A stretch of DNA of 64,000 nucleotides. It comes from Pempheris klunzingeri (Eukaryota; Chordata; Actinopteri; Acropomatiformes; Pempheridae). Below the pieces are notes generated by a model that was given only the letters and a program-made list of their open reading frames with translations, was not told the origin of the DNA and made no database searches. Shown here in pieces: positions 62,757-64,000 of the stretch. Positions within the stretch are counted from its first letter, which is position 1. Each line of letters starts with the position of its first letter. The stretch covers positions 2,493,506 to 2,557,505 of the forward strand of contig NC_092027.1 of the NCBI RefSeq assembly GCF_042242105.1, in the 5' to 3' direction. Both the position numbers and the translations under genes were made by a program.

Positions 62757-63220
62757 ATTTGGCCTGAGTCCAAGATATTCTTTGACAAATGACAGTCCTC
62801 CCAGGCCTTAGCTTTGTTGTGATGAACACCATGAATGGAGGTCATATGCGTTGGGACAAAACATATCAACAGTAAAATCGTGGATGAAATCTCCTGCCAG
62901 ACAGCATAAATCCCTTTCAGAGGACAAATAGCCAAACTCCAAGGCAGTATTTCAAAAGAACACAAAGAGTGCTGCCAAACTCTTTAGCTGTTCGCCTTTG
63001 AGACAACCCTGCAAGATCACGCAAGGATTCTTGGCTCCATGGCAAGTTAACAGAGCTGGGCTGATGTATCCTGATAGGTCCTTCTGCTGTCTTGGGAAAG
63101 AGGCGCTGGGCCACCGCCAGCCAGGTGATCCCTCTTGGCTCTAAGGACCTCCTGTGTTTGACAGCCAAGAGTAATCCCTTTAACTTCGGCTTCTAACCAC
63201 CCATCAGATCGCAGAGTACT
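62757..63220 (-). other. nptx1l: pentraxin 5' UTR part of exon 1
   Basis: A strong acceptor (CTTTCTCTCTCCCAG) at 63221-63222 opens this exon. There are at least three out-of-frame upstream ATGs, starting ORFs at 63168 (ends 62917), 62965 (ends 62732) and 62832 (ends 62572); the last two overlap the main start. Confidence 0.55.
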
Positions 63221-64000
63221 CTGGGAGAGAGAAAGGAAAAACAAGATATCAGAAAAACAAGTCTAGACTCTGAGATATAATGGAACATAAATGAAGTGGC
63301 TCTGTTTTGAATAAAGGAGTATACTGATGTTTCTGAGTGCAACGTCCAGTTTCAAGCGATAATAATTTGGATTGCAACCAATTAGAGCAACAAAACAAAA
63401 ACTAGACATCATGATGTACAAATGTAAACGTGTGGCTACCTTGCAGGTAAAAGAGTGGAGCTTAAAGTGGACAGAACGACATTCAAGAGAAGGGAATTAA
63501 TACCAAACAGCATTTATATAAATGGATGTATAGCTATGTTAGTTTAGGCAGATAACAGACTGAGAACGCGTAGGAGAAAAGTAATCTGCATCATAAACAG
63601 TTCATCTCCAATTATCAAATCGCTCCTTCAATCCGTCAGCATTTCCTGTCTGCACTGAGCCAGCTGACAGTATAATATTCAGTGACGCCAGCAGGCAGGT
63701 AGACGGCGTTGAGGGGGAGGCCGCTGCGGGGTCGTCAGTGCCTCACCAGGACAAGGTGTAATGAGATTACAGCCAATTAATCTGCCCTTAAAACCGCAGC
63801 CCAGCAATTCGCATAATGGAAGCTGGTTTTCATTTGAAACATGGGCGGGCCTGTGCACCAGTCAATGCCAGAGCCGGCATGTTTACTGGCTATTTAGGGA
63901 AAGTACAGTGAGTGGAGGCAAAGAGTTTAGGAAGGGAGGGATCCCAGAAAATATCTCTTATTTGAGCGCAGTATTGACGAAGCTTGAACCAAAGCCACGT
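63221..64000 (-). other. upstream of pentraxin, nothing certain
   Basis: A leader exon is implied by the acceptor at 63221 but could not be placed. A donor-like CCTG followed by GTGAGG on the minus strand near 63745 is one candidate. No gene seen. Confidence 0.35.

Noticed and set aside
1-64000. tRNA, rRNA, bacterial operons, retroviral genes
   Set aside because: None could be supported by reading either strand.

Overview
The window is vertebrate nuclear DNA, most likely from a ray-finned fish (probably a percomorph teleost). The genes are spliced with GT-AG introns, the exons translate into recognisable vertebrate proteins, (CA)n/(TG)n microsatellites are very dense, and several dispersed repeats are of types I remember from fish genomes. 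No bacterial, viral or CRISPR content was seen.

Layout from left to right. (1) 3.0-9.6 kb, plus strand: styk1, a single-pass membrane pseudokinase, nine coding exons, complete (432 aa). (2) 10.3-22.7 kb, minus strand: phc1, a Polycomb PRC1 scaffold with 14 coding exons (890 aa) and a CpG-rich promoter near 22.4-22.9 kb. styk1 and phc1 run tail to tail, with poly(A) signals about 200 bp apart. (3) 28.4-42.5 kb, minus strand: slc2a3 (GLUT3-type glucose transporter). Nine coding exons are clear, the start-codon exon is unresolved, and the likely promoter is a CpG island at 42.3-42.96 kb. (4) 43.8-46.7 kb, minus strand: cox6b1, three coding exons, complete (86 aa). (5) 47.4-52.4 kb, minus strand: a type II C-type lectin-like receptor, seven coding exons, complete (283 aa). 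(6) 53.4-63.2 kb, minus strand: a neuronal pentraxin of the NPTX1 type (714 aa), enlarged by two histidine/aspartate-rich segments.

The gene set resembles the human 12p13 neighbourhood, where STYK1, PHC1 and SLC2A3 lie near the natural-killer lectin complex. A lectin-like receptor next to these genes in a fish is therefore notable. The genes do not form one pathway; they are ordinary neighbouring vertebrate loci.

The most unusual object is the pentraxin. Its exon 2 encodes about 190 residues built largely of HHDD repeats (about 80 histidines by hand count), and exon 1 carries a separate tract of about 26 histidines. The surrounding coiled coil and pentraxin domain are intact and in frame. 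Other points of note are two short TTAA-flanked piggyBac-like elements, a 23-bp minisatellite at the phc1 promoter, and CA/TG repeats lying at seven splice junctions.

All exon boundaries were read by hand from splice consensus, reading-frame phase and remembered family sequence; no alignment or transcript data were available.
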